From: an uncultured Sphingorhabdus sp.
Lineage (GTDB): Bacteria; Pseudomonadota; Alphaproteobacteria; Sphingomonadales; Sphingomonadaceae
Assembly (NCBI GenBank): GCA_937873665.1
Contig: CALMYW010000204.1
Location: forward strand, 1 to 6,794
Length of the DNA stretch: 6,794 nucleotides
Direction of reading: 5' to 3'
A program made the translations under genes and the position numbers. Numbering within the stretch: the stretch's first letter is position 1; each line of letters starts with the position of its first letter. Below, one piece after another: positions 6,402 through 6,794 of the stretch. Below the pieces are notes generated by a model. It searched no databases and had not been told where the DNA came from. It was given only the letters and a program-made list of their open reading frames with translations.

Positions 6402-6794
6402 GTGAGTGTCGCGTGCTTTGTCACGCCACAGCCATTCCTGACCGCGGAGGTGGCTGACGGGCTGGCGCTGGCTTCGCTGCGGCGGCTGTGGCGGGTCCAT
6501 GTCCGCGACTATGCCTTTGATAACCTTGGGCCCTCACACAATCCCGGGCTCGAGGCGGGCGAACTGATGCGTTCATGGTACGCGGTCGAGCGCCGCGGCT
6601 TTCTGTCGTGGATCGGAAGGCGCGCGCCCCCTCCCCTCGCCCAGGCCGCGCGGCGCGCACTTGCCGCCAAAGGCGCAACCGAGAGTTTCACCACAGCCTT
6701 TGATCCCGCGGATCGGGCGCTGGCGCGGCTCGATGCGCTGCTGCCGGCGAGCGATCCCATGGCAACCCTCAGCGAGTGGCTCGAACAGCTGCGC
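6402..6794 (+). CDS. Hypothetical protein, 5' part, runs off the right edge
   Basis: One plus-strand frame is open from the TGA at 6399-6401 to the window end, 131 codons from GTG 6402, with G/C-rich third positions typical of real genes here. The product begins (M)SVACFVTPQPFLTAEVADGL and continues as a mostly alpha-helical, Arg- and Ala-rich soluble protein with LRRLWRVHVRDYAFDNLG, MRSWYAVERRGFLSWIG, and ARLDALLPASDPMATLSEWL. I recognise no domain, signal peptide or membrane segment. GTG 6402 is the only reasonable early start, although it lacks a clear Shine-Dalgarno site. Before the transposon arrived it would have started directly after the stop of the RHE_PE00001-like gene, so it was probably translated from that message. 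It now lies downstream of an element read the other way and may be poorly expressed. The CDS is likely real; its function is unknown. Confidence 0.6.
   Translation, partial: MSVACFVTPQPFLTAEVADGLALASLRRLWRVHVRDYAFDNLGPSHNPGLEAGELMRSWYAVERRGFLSWIGRRAPPPLAQAARRALAAKGATESFTTAFDPADRALARLDALLPASDPMATLSEWLEQLR

Overview
The window looks like accessory DNA of a GC-rich alphaproteobacterium. A sphingomonad-type plasmid or island is the best guess, because codon third positions are strongly G/C and the gene families (a Cre-like recombinase, an RHE_PE00001/DUF1612-type helix-turn-helix protein, a tniABQ transposon) are common on such replicons. This is inference; there is no taxonomic marker and no rRNA, tRNA or CRISPR array.

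Layout from left to right. Positions 1-250 (minus strand) hold part of a tyrosine recombinase that runs off the window and seems to lack its first N-terminal helices. Positions 337-1467 (minus) hold a complete 376-aa tyrosine recombinase with the full Cre-type catalytic set R-K-H-R-W-Y. The 120-bp gap 1468-1587 separates it from a divergent gene and carries three inverted repeats; two have the arm-spacer-arm layout of a tyrosine-recombinase core site. Positions 1588-2619 (plus) encode an RHE_PE00001-like protein with a C-terminal helix-turn-helix.

From about 2605 to 6375 lies a compact (about 3.8 kb) Tn5053/Tn402/Tn7-like transposon whose operon tniA-tniB-tniQ is read on the minus strand with every gene overlapping the next. 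TniA is a DDE transposase, TniB an AAA+ target-selection ATPase whose Walker B glutamate is replaced by asparagine, and TniQ a zinc-ribbon targeting protein. There is no resolvase and no guide-RNA system. Candidate transposase-binding repeats lie inside both ends, and TTATG flanks the element on both sides.

Removing the element between the two TTATG copies gives a simple ancestral locus. The helix-turn-helix gene would then end ...PPVMAFYQCA-stop, and the next reading frame (GTG at 6402, running off the right edge) would start directly after that stop. The transposon therefore probably landed in the last codons of the first gene of a two-gene unit, replacing about six residues with four and cutting the downstream gene of unknown function off from its promoter.
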